Assembly: GCA_965242735.1 (NCBI GenBank)
Contig: OZ251497.1
Coordinates: 1,674,001-1,738,000 of the forward strand
Source: G958295645 sp965242735
GTDB lineage: Bacteria > Gemmatimonadota > Gemmatimonadetes > Longimicrobiales > Gaopeijiaceae
Direction: 5' to 3'
DNA: 64,000 nucleotides
Shown here: positions 43,157 to 52,714 of the stretch, piece by piece
Layout of the letters: each line of letters begins with the position of its first letter
Position numbering within the stretch: the first letter of the stretch is position 1
Translations under genes and position numbers: made by a program
Notes under the pieces: model-generated
What the model saw: only the letters and a program-made list of their open reading frames with translations
Database searches by the model: none
What the model was told of the DNA's origin: nothing

Positions 43157-43969
43157 TCAGCTCCCGTGGTCGCGGACGTAGGGCATCAGCGCCAAGTAGC
43201 GGGCGCGCTTCACCGCCGCGCCGAGCCGGCGCTGGAAGCGCGCCGTCACCTTGGTCGTGCGCTTGGGCAGGATCTTGCCCTGCTCGCTGACGTAGTGCGA
43301 CAGCGTCGCCACGTCCTTGTAGTTGAGAAGCAGGATGCGGGGCGCGTCGTGGCGCCGGCCCCTGCCTCTCGATCCGGAGAATTCGGGGGGACCGGCGGCC
43401 GGCCCCTGCCATTCGTCCTGCCCGTCCTCGGCGGCGCCGGCGGCTTCGGCCTCTTCGGCGGCGGCTTCCGCCCCCTCGGCGGCCTCGCCGGTTTCCGCGG
43501 CCGCGTCCCCTTCGGCGGCGGCCGCGTCCCCTTCAGCGACGGCCTTGGCGTCGGCGGCTTCGTCCGGCTCGGCGGCGGCCTCCTTGGGGTCCTCGGCCTC
43601 TCCGTCTTCCGCGGGCGCGCCTTCCTCGTCCGCCGCCGCAGCGCCGGGGTCCGGAGGTGCCTCCGCGAAGATCGAGTCGCCCGACGCCGGCTGGCCTTCG
43701 TTGAGCACCATCAAGTAGCGCAGCACGTGCGCGTCCAGCTTCAGCCGCCGCTCGAACTCCGGCAACGCGGACGGCGACGCCTGCACGTGCGCGACCGCGT
43801 AGTACGCCATGCGCGCCTTGGCGATCGGATAGGCCAGTCGGCGGACGCCCCAATGGTCCAGGGCCTCCACCTCTCCGTCCAGCAGTTCGTGAAAGCCGCC
43901 GAGCTTCTCGGCGACGGCGTCCTGGTCGAGCGTCGCGTCCAGGACATAGACGACTTCGTACGATCTCAT
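43157..43969 (-). CDS. Fused ribosomal proteins S6 and S18 in one open frame
   Basis: One uninterrupted frame of 270 codons contains S6 and S18. Residues 1-100 are S6: MRSYEVVYVLDATLDQDAVA, RRLAYPIAKARMAYYAVAHV, AHVLRYLMVL. Residues 101-205 are an acidic Ala/Glu/Gly-rich linker (AAAEPDEAADAKAVAEGDAA). Residues 206-270 are S18: ILLLNYKDVATLSHYVSEQG, KILPKRTTKVTARFQRRLG, ARYLALMPYV. S18 lacks the N-terminal CxxC-type zinc residues. S6 and S18 normally are separate genes whose products form a heterodimer on the 30S platform. I find no stop between them and no in-frame ATG or GTG for a separate S18. A missed sequencing frameshift is the alternative. Confidence 0.85.
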   Translation of the reverse strand: MRSYEVVYVLDATLDQDAVAEKLGGFHELLDGEVEALDHWGVRRLAYPIAKARMAYYAVAHVQASPSALPEFERRLKLDAHVLRYLMVLNEGQPASGDSIFAEAPPDPGAAAADEEGAPAEDGEAEDPKEAAAEPDEAADAKAVAEGDAAAAEGDAAAETGEAAEGAEAAAEEAEAAGAAEDGQDEWQGPAAGPPEFSGSRGRGRRHDAPRILLLNYKDVATLSHYVSEQGKILPKRTTKVTARFQRRLGAAVKRARYLALMPYVRDHGS

Positions 43970-44332
43970 TTGATTCGGCGTCCCTCGGTCCGCAAGCAGC
44001 CACGGGCTCCGCCGTCCAAGGCGGAGCGGGAAACCGAAATGTAGCCCATTCGGCGGCCCCGTTGCACCCCGGCGACCGGCCGGATCCTCTGCGGGCGATG
44101 TCGGCGGCGACGCCCCAATCGGCTCCGCCGGGCCTGCGAGGCGGGGAGCGAGCCGGCCGGTCGTGGAGCTCCGTCGCGCCGCCGAGGCTGGGCGTCCAGC
44201 GGCGGGCCGTTTTCGCGCGACGGTGCGCGACCTTGTATGTTGGTCTCGCAGGAAAGCCCCGGGTCGCAGGCCCGAAAGCCGGCAGCCGGCTCCCGAGGCG
44301 ACGCCAAGACGCCACCAGGGTGTTTCAGCCAC
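43970..44332. other. Divergent intergenic region, no gene
   Basis: These 363 bases separate the minus-strand S6-S18 gene from the plus-strand aldolase-like gene. Promoters for both must be here. I see no clean -35/-10 pair; TACATT near 44040 on the minus strand is the nearest -10-like match for the ribosomal operon. No RNA gene or repeat is recognisable. Confidence 0.4.
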
Positions 44333-45412
44333 ATGAACTTTGCTTTCACCGGCGCTTCCGACACGAGCGCGTTCTCCGCGTTCTCCCGCGGCCTCCGGGA
44401 CGTCATGGAGTCGCGCGGGCACCGCTTCGTCGCCGAACCCGGGAGCGCCAAGCTCGTCGTCAACTTCTTCCCCGGCGGACGGCCGAAGCCGGTGCGCCGG
44501 CACGCCCAGGCGGTCTTCGTGTGCTCGGTGACGCAGTTCGGCGACCCCTTCGATCCCGTCCTTCAGGGCTATCCCGTGCTCGTGCGCTCGCTGGCCAACT
44601 TGGTGGTGGGCCTGGTGCCGTCGAGCAACGGACGCCACGACGTCCACTTCCTCACGCCCGAGCAGGGGCACTACACCGTCGCCGACGACGCGGGCCCCGA
44701 GACCTACTTCCGGCGCGTGTACGAGCGCATCGAGCCGCTCGCGTCCTCCACGCTGGTGATCGACAACTTCTTCGAGCCCGACCTGCCCGAGCGCCTCTGG
44801 GAGGGCGACCATCTCACCGAGTCGCTAGGCCGCGCCGGCAAGAAGCTGGACCAGCTGGACCTGCTCCCGGCCCCGTTTCCCATGGACGATCTCCTGGCCA
44901 AGAGAGACTTCCGCCACGTCAAGCGTCTCTTCGGGATCGGGGGCCTCTCCTACGGCAACCTGTCGACCCGCTACGACGCCAACTGGTTCTGGATGAGCGC
45001 CAGCGGCGTCGACAAGTCCAACCTGCGCGCGGTCGGACGGGACTTCCTGATGGTGAAGGACTACGACGCCGAGCGAAACGGCATGCGCGTGGCCCATCCG
45101 CCCGGAGTCGAGCCGCGCCGCGTTTCCGTGGACGCCATCGAGCACTGGATGATCTACCGGGAGCATCCCCGCGTGGGCGCCATCGTCCACGTTCACGGCT
45201 GGATGGACGGCGTCCGAAGCACGGAATTCAACTTCCCCTGCGGGACCCGGGAGCTGGGACAGGCCGTGGCCGACATCGTGCGGGAAGCCGACGATCCGGC
45301 CCGGTGCGTGGTGGGCCTGAAGAACCACGGCCTGACGATCACCGGCGAGACGCTGGACGAGATCTTCGAACGGATCGAAGGCAAGATCCTCCCGACCGTG
45401 CCGATGGATTGA
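44333..45412 (+). CDS. Class II aldolase/adducin family protein
   Basis: A 359-residue protein. The C-terminal 210 residues are a class II aldolase/adducin fold: YGNLSTRYDANWFWMSASG near residue 205, the zinc ligands in VHVHGW, and GLKNHGLTITGETLDEIFERI. The N-terminal 150 residues (NFAFTGASDTSAFSAFSRGL, VVNFFPGGRPKPVRRHAQ) form a separate alpha/beta domain, giving a longer protein than simple fuculose or ribulose aldolases. Substrate is unknown. I chose ATG 44333 since the sequence upstream lacks similarity; a longer frame from 44237 is possible. It has no operon partners. Confidence 0.72.
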   Translation: MNFAFTGASDTSAFSAFSRGLRDVMESRGHRFVAEPGSAKLVVNFFPGGRPKPVRRHAQAVFVCSVTQFGDPFDPVLQGYPVLVRSLANLVVGLVPSSNGRHDVHFLTPEQGHYTVADDAGPETYFRRVYERIEPLASSTLVIDNFFEPDLPERLWEGDHLTESLGRAGKKLDQLDLLPAPFPMDDLLAKRDFRHVKRLFGIGGLSYGNLSTRYDANWFWMSASGVDKSNLRAVGRDFLMVKDYDAERNGMRVAHPPGVEPRRVSVDAIEHWMIYREHPRVGAIVHVHGWMDGVRSTEFNFPCGTRELGQAVADIVREADDPARCVVGLKNHGLTITGETLDEIFERIEGKILPTVPMD

Positions 45413-45572
45413 GGGGCCTGCGACTTCGACTGGAGCTAGAGCTAGAACGGCGCGAGAAGGTCGAGGCCCGCAGCCCATCGGCTAGAGCAGATCCGCGCGA
45501 GGTCGCCGACTTCTTGGCGCAGGCGGCGAGGACCCCAGGACGACGGGCGACCTCCTAGCGCTGGGCTAGCGC

Positions 45573-45718
45573 CGCCTCCGCGTCCAGGGCCGTCTCGGCG
45601 TCGCCGTGGTCGCGTAGCGCGCCCACACGGCCATGCTGTCGCCCACGGCCCACCGCCCCGTCAGCTCGGGCGCCACGCGCGCCCGGTGCGTCACCGCCGT
45701 CACGTCCGCGAAGCGGGC
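45573..45718 (-). pseudogene. Truncated autotransporter barrel fragment
   Basis: On the minus strand this stretch encodes VTAVTHRARVAPELTGRWAV then GDSMAVWARY and a frameshifted tail. It matches the barrel-domain segment of the large autotransporter (VTAVAHRARVAPELTGRWAV, at about 46840-46955), downstream of that gene. Similarity ends abruptly where the 197-bp element copy B begins. It is a partial duplicate left beside the repeat. Confidence 0.75.
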
Positions 45719-45915
45719 GGCCGCAACGCCGCGTTTCGTGGCGGCAGAGTTGTCTTTGGCGGTCACGGATGTCCGCCAAATGGACTCGGCGGCCATTTTC
45801 GCCGTCGCGTGACCGGCGCCGGGTCGTTCTTGCGATCGTTTTCCGACATTTCGCGGCCGTTGCGCCGTCGTTTGGCGGACACGCGTGTCCGCCAAGCTGG
45901 CGGCGGCCAAGCCGC
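45719..45915 (-). repeat. 197-bp dispersed hairpin element, copy B
   Basis: The reverse complement of this segment aligns end to end with 6031-6227. Its 24-base palindrome (half-site TTGGCGGACACG) lies at about 45871-45894. Compared with copy A, two arm positions differ and in each case the partner position on the opposite arm is changed to keep pairing. The TTTGGCGG/CCGCCAAA hairpin is also conserved. One end abuts the autotransporter fragment. Confidence 0.9.
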
Positions 45916-45972
45916 AACCAGGCTGGACCGAACGCACGAACGCGGAGAGCAGCCGCCCCATCGCCGCCCGGC

Positions 45973-46168
45973 CCGCCAGCGCACGGACGCGGAGAGACCA
46001 AGTGCGGTGCCGGTGCAGACCGTGCACTCGGAGCCGCCAGCGCACGGACGCGGGGAGACTCGCGAGCGGGCGGGGACGTGTCTTGGGCATCAGCGCCCGC
46101 CAGCGCGCGGAGAGACCCACGAGCACGGCGCAGACCGTGCGCTCGGACCCGCCGGCGCACGCACGCGG
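45973..46168. repeat. Short repeats downstream of the autotransporter gene
   Basis: CCGCCAGCGCACGGACGCGG occurs at 45973-45992 and 46034-46053. A 38-base unit starting CAGACCGTGC at 46016-46053 recurs, with a few changes, at 46131-46168. The intervening bases contain further partial copies (CGCCAGCGCGCGGAGAGACC). No coding role is visible. Confidence 0.8.
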
Positions 46169-46242
46169 ACAGCCGCTCCACGCGGGGCGGCGGGCGCGCG
46201 TCGCCCGTCGCCCGCGTGGAGGAGCTCCGGCGGCTTGGCGGG

Positions 46243-49200
46243 CTACCGGAAGGCGATGCTCCCGAGCAGCCCGATGCGGCGTTGGCTCGGCTGGACGCCG
46301 TCGGAGGCCTGCTCGCCGAAGAGGTCGACCGTCAGCTGCGGGGCGCGCGGGGCGCCTTCGCCTTCGTCCGCGGCGGGCGCACCGAGCGCGGTCCACCGGG
46401 TGCCGGCGTTGAGGCGGTAGCCTGCGACGCCTTCGCGGCTCCAGCGTCCGAACGGCGCGACCTGCGCGCCATTCGGCAGCACGATGCCCCAGCCCACCTC
46501 CATCGCCAGCCGGTCCGGCGTCCAGCCGGGCGCGTCGGCGAGCGCCGCGCCCGTGCCGCCGACGCCCAGCTCCTGGCCGCCCAGGCCGGCCTGCGCCTGC
46601 CACAGCGCCGCCGTCCCGCTGGCCGCCTCGCCCCACGAGGGCTCGAGCGAGAACGACAGGCCGCCCTCCTCGCCGCCGGGCTTCAGCCGCACGGCGAAGC
46701 TCGCGCCCCACTCGCGGAACTGGTCCTTCTGGTGCGCCAGCAAAGTCCGGCCCCGAGCGTCCACGCTCAAGCCGCTGCTCATGTGCGCGAACCCGAACTC
46801 GGCGCCCGCCTCCGCGCCCAGGCCGGTCTCGGCGTCGCCGCGGTCGTAGCGTGCGCCCAGCTCGAAGCGCGCGCGCACGGCCATGCCGTCGCCCACGGCC
46901 CACCGGCCGGTCAGCTCGGGCGCCACGCGCGCCCGGTGCGCCACGGCCGTCACGCCCGCCAGCCCGGCGCCGTCTTCCGACGTGATGCGCACGGTGAACG
47001 CGTCGGCCTTCAGCGCCAGCGCGCCGACCAGCTCCTGGCGTCCGCCGAGCGCGAGCATGCGCATCGTCAGGTCGGTGCTGAAGCGTCCGCCCGCCGTCTC
47101 GGCCAGGTCGGCGCTGCCGCGGCCCGCGCCGACGAGCCCCCACAGCCCCAGTCCCTTGCGCGGCGACCAGTGCGCGTACGGGTACAGGTTCGTCAGGCGC
47201 GCGTCGACGGCGCCGGCGCCGTTGATCTCGCTGTCGAAGTCGGACGCGAGCGTGTTGCGCGACGCGGCCAGCCCGACCAGCAGGCCCGAGCCGAATCCGT
47301 AGTCGAGCCCGGCGTAGACGGAGCGCGTGCGGCCCTCGAGCGTCAGGCCGTCGTCGGGCGAGCTCTCGAACGCGCCCGCGTTGGCCTGGCCCCACACCGT
47401 CCAGCCCGTGCCGACCGCCGACTGAGGCGCGCCTTCGGCTCCGCCGAACGACAGCCGGAACGAGCTGTGCGACCGCAGATCGCTGCTCGACAGCGGGGCG
47501 AGCGTCAGGCCGCCGCGCGGCGCCAAGTCCTCCGCCGCCAAGCCCGCAGGCGCCGGTCCGTTCGCTTGTCCGCCGGTGCCGTGGCCGAACGTGCTGTTGC
47601 CGCCGCCGGGGCCATTGCCGAACGCACCGCCGCCGTGGCCATGACCGCCGCCGTAACCACCGCCGTGGCCGAACGCGTTGCCGAACGCGCTCGCCAGGCC
47701 GCCGAAGCCGCCGCCATGGCCGCCGGGGCCGCCGAACAGCAGCGTCGCCGGGTCCAGCGACACGCTCGCGCCGCCGACGGAGCCGCTCAGCTGCACGCCC
47801 AGCAGGCTCGACGCGCCGTGCGCCAGCTGCGCCCAGCCGCACGACGACGCAGATTCGCCGCCGAGCGCGCCGCACCCCACCGAGCGGCTGCCCAGCTGCA
47901 CGTGCGAACGTCCCAGCACGCTCGACGACTCGATCCCCAAACGCCCGCCGATCGCCTCGACCGCCTCCGTGCCCACCGAACGCCCGAACGCCGTCAGCGC
48001 CGCCTCGAGCGCCCGTGCGCGCTCCGAACGCGACGCCTCGACCGTCACCGCCACCGTCTGCGTCCCCTCGAGGCCGTCCGGGTCGCGCGCCGTCACCGTC
48101 ACCGTCGCCGCGCCGATGGCCCGAGGCGCGATCGACAGCCGGCCGCCCGTCACCGACACGGCCGCGACGCTCGGCGCCGACGACACCGCCGCGTAGCTCA
48201 ACGCGTCGCCGTCCGGGTCGCGGAAGTACTGTCCGAGGTCCTCCTCGGCCGGCGCGCCGTAGGCCTCGAGCGTCTTCGGCGCCATCGCGCCCACCGCCTC
48301 CGGTCCCTCGTTGACGTCCAGCAGCGCGACCACGGCGCGCGCCTCGCCCGACAGGCCGCCCGCGTCCGTCACGCGCAACGCCAGCGTGTACGACCGCGGG
48401 CCGGACTCGTAGTCCTCGCCCGCGCCGACGTAGCGCACCGCGCCGCTCGAAGCGTCCACCTCGAACCGGCCCCCCCCGCCCGACAAGCTGTACGTCAGCT
48501 CGTCGTCCGCGTCCTCGTCCGACGCCTCGACGCGGCCCAGCTCGACCGGGCCCGCCTCGTTCTCGGCCAGCTCGAACGCGTACGCCGAATCGGCGAACGC
48601 CGGCGCCTCGTTCACGTTCAGCAACGACACCTCCGCCGGCACGCGGCCCTGCAAGCCGCCGCCGTCCGCGACGACCACCTCGAACTGCCACGACCTCGGG
48701 CCCGCCTCGTAGTCCTCGCCCGGACCCGCGTAGCGCACCTCGCCGCTCGAGGCGTCCACCTCGAACAACGCCGCGCCCTCGCCCGACAAGCTGTACGCCA
48801 GCGTCGTGTCCGCCCGGTCCGGGTCGCTCGCACGGACCACCCCCAGCGCCAAAGGCCCCGCGACGTTCTCGTCGAACGCCCAGTCGTAGCGCTCGGCCTC
48901 GAACGCCGGCGCCTCGTTCACGTCCAGCAACGACACGGACACCGACGCCTCGGCCGTCAGCCCGCCAACATCCGTCGCGCGAACCACCAGCGCCCACGAC
49001 TTTGGGCCCTCGTCCGTCTCCGCGTCCTCGCCCGGTCCCACGTAGCGCACCGCGCCGCTCGAGGCGTCCACCTCGAACAGCTCCGCGCCGCCCGACGCCA
49101 GCTCGTACGCCAGCCGGTCGCTCGCGTCCGGGTCGATCGCGCGAATCGTCCCCACGACCACCGGACCCGCCGCGTTCTCGGGCAGTTCGAACGCATACGC

Positions 49201-52200
49201 CGAGTCCGCGAACGCCGGCGCCTCGTTGACGTCGCCCAGCGACACGACCACCGCCGCCGCCGCGCTCAAGCCCGCCGCGTCCGTCGCAACCAGCTCCAAC
49301 GCCCACGACTTCGGTCCCGAACCGTCGTAGTCCTCGCCCGCGCCGACGTAGCGCACCTCGCCGCTCGCAGCGTCCACCTCGAACAACTGCGCGTCGCCGG
49401 CCGCCAGCCCGTAGGACAGCGCGTCGCCTTCCGGGTCCGTCGCCTCCGTCACGCCCAGCGCCAGCGGACCGGCCACGTTCTCCGGCAGCTCGAACGCATA
49501 TGCCGAGTCCGCGAACGACGGCGCCTCGTTCTCGTCCAACACGTGCACGATCACCAGCGCCTCGCCTTCGCGACCGTCCTCCGCCGCCGCCAACACCTTC
49601 ATCACCCGCTTCGGCTCCGAATCCGCGTCCAGCCCGCGCCCCACGTACCGCAAGTCGCCGCCGCGCTCGCTCACCTCGAAGCCCTCCGAGCCGTCGCCCA
49701 GCGAGTAGCTCACGTCGCCGTCGTACGGGTCCGACGCGCGCACCTCGCCCAGCTCGACCGGGCCGGACACGTTCTCCGCCAGCTCGAACACGTACTCGCG
49801 CCGCTCGAACCTCGGATCGTCCGCGCCCGTCCCGCCGTCCACCGCATGGCCCGACACGTTCGTCAGCGCGTGGCTCCCCAAGCCCAGCTCCGCCGCCTCC
49901 GAACCGCCCGCAAGCCCGATCGCGCCGCCCGCAAGCTCCAAGGCGTTCGCCGGCACGCTGAACCCGTCGCGATCCGCGTCCGACGGGACCACACGGTACC
50001 GGAACTCCAACGCGTCCGTCCCCGCGCCCGACACGTACGCCGCCCGCCGGCGCGCGTTGCCAATCACCAGTGCCAAGCGCGGCGCACCCGTCACCGACAC
50101 CGCACGGCTGAACGACACCCGCAACACGATCCGGCCGCCCGAGCCGTAGCCCGTCGGACCCGTCGGCGTGCTCGTCACCTCGACGCCCGTCACCACCGGC
50201 GCCACCTCGATCGCGCCGTCCACCTTGTGGTCCGCGTCCGCTGCAAGCTCGTGGCCCGCGATGTCCACCGACGCCTCGAAGCCGCGCACCGGGTCCGCCA
50301 CGTTCTTGATCGTCCCGCCGTTGAGCGTCAGCGCGCCCGAAGTCACCGCGATCCCGGCCGTCGTCTGGTCCACGCCGCCCGGTCCGGCGCCGCCCGAGCC
50401 CGCGCCCTGGACCCAGTAGTGGAACGTCAGCAGCGTCCCGCCCGAACCGCTGACGTACCTCGCCTGGCGCAACGTGCCCGTCATTTCGAGCTCCAACTGC
50501 GGCACCCCCGTCACCACTACCGGCCGGTCGAAGTTCACCGCGGCCTCGATCCGCTCGCCCAGACCATACGTGTCGCCGCTCGCCGGGCTGCTCGTGATCC
50601 CCAGCCCGGCCACCGCCGCCGGCGCAATCGTGCCGTCCACCTTGTGCCCCGCCTGCGCCGACAGCGCGTGCGTCCCCAGCCCCAGCGTCGCCGCCAGCGT
50701 GCTGGACCGCCCGTCGTTGATCGCGCCCGAGTTCAGCGTCAAGGCGCCCGCCGCCACCTCGATCCCGTCCGCGTCCGAGTCCGCAGCCACGACCACGTAG
50801 GCGAACCGCAACGTGCGCGTCCCCGTCCCGCTCGCGTACGCCGCCTGACGCGAGGTCCCGCCGACATCCAGCGCCAGCTGCGGCGTGCCGCCCGTCGTCA
50901 CCACGTCCACCGGACGGTTGAACGTCACGTCCACCTCGATCGTGTCGGTCGCGGCGTACGTCTCGTCCACCACCGGAGCGCTCGCGACCGACGCGCCGCT
51001 CACCGCCGCCGCCGTCCGCGTGCCCGACGTCATGTAGTTCGCGTCGTCCGCGAACGCGTGCGCGGCCATCCACAGCACCGCGGCCGCCCCCGACGTCGTC
51101 GTGATCGTCCCGCCGTTCAGCCCCAGCGCGGCGTCCGCGACGCTGATCCCGTCCGCGTCCGTGTCGCTCGACTGCACCACGTACCGGAACTCCAGCGACG
51201 ACGTGCCCGTGCCGCTCGCGTAAACCGCCTGGCGCGTGTTCGCGCCGATCCCCAAGCCCAGCTGCGGCGTCCCGCCCGTCACGTCCACGTTCACCGTCCG
51301 GGCGAACCGCACCGTCGCCACGATCGTGTCGTCCAGCTCGTACGTCGAGGCCGCGATCGGCGTGTTGAACGACAACTCGGCCGGCCACGCCCGGCTCGCC
51401 GCCACGCGGTGAGCCGCACTGTTCGTCAGCACCGCGCTCCCCAACGTCAGAAACGCGTTCTCCGTCGTCGAGCCCGACGTCGTGATCGTCCCCGAGTTCA
51501 ACGCCAGCGCGTCCGCCAACACGCTGATCCCGTCGTAGTCCTCGTTCCCCGCAACCACCGTGTAGCGGAACACCAGGCGCGACGAGCCCGAACCCGACGC
51601 GTAGTCCGCCTGCACCGTCCCCGTGTTCAGCGCCAACGCCAGCTGAGGCGTGCCCGTCACGGCCACCGCCTTGTTGAACTGCAGCGTCGCCTCGATCACG
51701 TCGCCCGGCACGTACGTCGCGTCCGCCGGCGAGTTCAACGTCAAACCGGTCACCGACGCGGGACCCAAGTTGCCGTCCACCTTGTGGTTCGCGCTGTTCA
51801 CGATCGCATGGTGACCGAACTTCGAGGAGACGTAAGGCACGAACGCCGTGTTCGTCAGTTCCGCCCCGCTCAACCCGTCCGCGTCCATGTCGTTCCACTG
51901 CACGACGTAGCGGAGGATGGAGTTGGCTCCAGTTATGCTGACGTGGTTCGCTTCCCGGACGTTGGCGCCGATCGTTATCGGCGCCCTCACGTTGTTCCAA
52001 TCGTGCCATGCTGCGCGCCACGGACCGTTGTTTCTGCTCCACGTCACCGTGAGTTGGATCGTGTCGCCGTTCGCGTAGGTGTCGCCGCCGGGCGGGCTGT
52101 TCAGCGCCACGCCTGTGATGCCGTCGCCGCGGCTGCCGATGACCGTTGTCGTTACCCTGCGTGTCATATCGTTGGTGAACGCGTGCGTCCCCAAGGCCAA

Positions 52201-52638
52201 GGTCGCCGCAGCGCCGCCGCTGGTCGCGGTGATCGCGCCGCCGTTCAGCTTCAGCGCGTCCGCCGCGATGCTGAGCCCGTCCGAATCCTCGTCGCCCTTG
52301 AAGACTTCGTAAACGAACACCAGCGTGTCCGTCCCCGTGCCCGAGGCGTACTCCGCGAAGCATGTGGTGCACGTTCCGATCCCCAGCACCACATGCGGCG
52401 TGCCCGTCACGTTCACCGAATCGCTGAATGCCACCGAGACCCGGATCTTCTCGGTGAGCCAGAAGAACTGGGTGTTCTGCTCGTTAGTGCCAGTCTTGTC
52501 GGCGAAGTTCGGCGAGTTCACCGACAGCCCCGTCACCGTCGGGGCCTGGGCCGCGAGGTCGCCCGCGATCCCGACGAGGCCCGCCAGCATGATTCCGACG
52601 ACTCCGGCGGCCCGAGCCGCCACGCGGCCGAACGTCAT
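46243..52638 (-). CDS. Giant autotransporter with Ig-like and cadherin-like repeats
   Basis: A 2131-residue type V secreted surface protein. A signal peptide (AGLVGIAGDLAAQA) is followed by seven Ig-like repeats (pattern: VTGLSVNSP, GDTYANGD, ALNTGTVQADYASGSG) to about residue 950, then five cadherin-like repeats of about 100 residues (FADSAYAFELPENVAGPLAL; FEVDASSGEVRYVG; DVNEAP). An Ig-type domain and a Gly/His-rich linker (GGGYGGGHGHGGGAFG) precede the C-terminal outer-membrane barrel of about 300 residues, ending in FR. ATG 52638 starts at the signal peptide. A longer frame from GTG 52743 would read through the C14 tract (P-P-P-P) and is an alternative. Probable adhesin. Confidence 0.88.
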   Translation of the reverse strand: MTFGRVAARAAGVVGIMLAGLVGIAGDLAAQAPTVTGLSVNSPNFADKTGTNEQNTQFFWLTEKIRVSVAFSDSVNVTGTPHVVLGIGTCTTCFAEYASGTGTDTLVFVYEVFKGDEDSDGLSIAADALKLNGGAITATSGGAAATLALGTHAFTNDMTRRVTTTVIGSRGDGITGVALNSPPGGDTYANGDTIQLTVTWSRNNGPWRAAWHDWNNVRAPITIGANVREANHVSITGANSILRYVVQWNDMDADGLSGAELTNTAFVPYVSSKFGHHAIVNSANHKVDGNLGPASVTGLTLNSPADATYVPGDVIEATLQFNKAVAVTGTPQLALALNTGTVQADYASGSGSSRLVFRYTVVAGNEDYDGISVLADALALNSGTITTSGSTTENAFLTLGSAVLTNSAAHRVAASRAWPAELSFNTPIAASTYELDDTIVATVRFARTVNVDVTGGTPQLGLGIGANTRQAVYASGTGTSSLEFRYVVQSSDTDADGISVADAALGLNGGTITTTSGAAAVLWMAAHAFADDANYMTSGTRTAAAVSGASVASAPVVDETYAATDTIEVDVTFNRPVDVVTTGGTPQLALDVGGTSRQAAYASGTGTRTLRFAYVVVAADSDADGIEVAAGALTLNSGAINDGRSSTLAATLGLGTHALSAQAGHKVDGTIAPAAVAGLGITSSPASGDTYGLGERIEAAVNFDRPVVVTGVPQLELEMTGTLRQARYVSGSGGTLLTFHYWVQGAGSGGAGPGGVDQTTAGIAVTSGALTLNGGTIKNVADPVRGFEASVDIAGHELAADADHKVDGAIEVAPVVTGVEVTSTPTGPTGYGSGGRIVLRVSFSRAVSVTGAPRLALVIGNARRRAAYVSGAGTDALEFRYRVVPSDADRDGFSVPANALELAGGAIGLAGGSEAAELGLGSHALTNVSGHAVDGGTGADDPRFERREYVFELAENVSGPVELGEVRASDPYDGDVSYSLGDGSEGFEVSERGGDLRYVGRGLDADSEPKRVMKVLAAAEDGREGEALVIVHVLDENEAPSFADSAYAFELPENVAGPLALGVTEATDPEGDALSYGLAAGDAQLFEVDAASGEVRYVGAGEDYDGSGPKSWALELVATDAAGLSAAAAVVVSLGDVNEAPAFADSAYAFELPENAAGPVVVGTIRAIDPDASDRLAYELASGGAELFEVDASSGAVRYVGPGEDAETDEGPKSWALVVRATDVGGLTAEASVSVSLLDVNEAPAFEAERYDWAFDENVAGPLALGVVRASDPDRADTTLAYSLSGEGAALFEVDASSGEVRYAGPGEDYEAGPRSWQFEVVVADGGGLQGRVPAEVSLLNVNEAPAFADSAYAFELAENEAGPVELGRVEASDEDADDELTYSLSGGGGRFEVDASSGAVRYVGAGEDYESGPRSYTLALRVTDAGGLSGEARAVVALLDVNEGPEAVGAMAPKTLEAYGAPAEEDLGQYFRDPDGDALSYAAVSSAPSVAAVSVTGGRLSIAPRAIGAATVTVTARDPDGLEGTQTVAVTVEASRSERARALEAALTAFGRSVGTEAVEAIGGRLGIESSSVLGRSHVQLGSRSVGCGALGGESASSCGWAQLAHGASSLLGVQLSGSVGGASVSLDPATLLFGGPGGHGGGFGGLASAFGNAFGHGGGYGGGHGHGGGAFGNGPGGGNSTFGHGTGGQANGPAPAGLAAEDLAPRGGLTLAPLSSSDLRSHSSFRLSFGGAEGAPQSAVGTGWTVWGQANAGAFESSPDDGLTLEGRTRSVYAGLDYGFGSGLLVGLAASRNTLASDFDSEINGAGAVDARLTNLYPYAHWSPRKGLGLWGLVGAGRGSADLAETAGGRFSTDLTMRMLALGGRQELVGALALKADAFTVRITSEDGAGLAGVTAVAHRARVAPELTGRWAVGDGMAVRARFELGARYDRGDAETGLGAEAGAEFGFAHMSSGLSVDARGRTLLAHQKDQFREWGASFAVRLKPGGEEGGLSFSLEPSWGEAASGTAALWQAQAGLGGQELGVGGTGAALADAPGWTPDRLAMEVGWGIVLPNGAQVAPFGRWSREGVAGYRLNAGTRWTALGAPAADEGEGAPRAPQLTVDLFGEQASDGVQPSQRRIGLLGSIAFR

Positions 52639-52714
52639 GGACGGAGCCGCGGCGCGGCCGATTGCGCTAGGGCTAGCGCTAGCGCGAGGGAACCGCCAAG
52701 CGCAGGCCGATTCC

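Noticed and set aside
43149..43412. Separate S18-like frame starting with ATG at 43412
   Set aside because: Its frame does not encode S18 motifs; the S18 sequence is in the frame that continues from S6.
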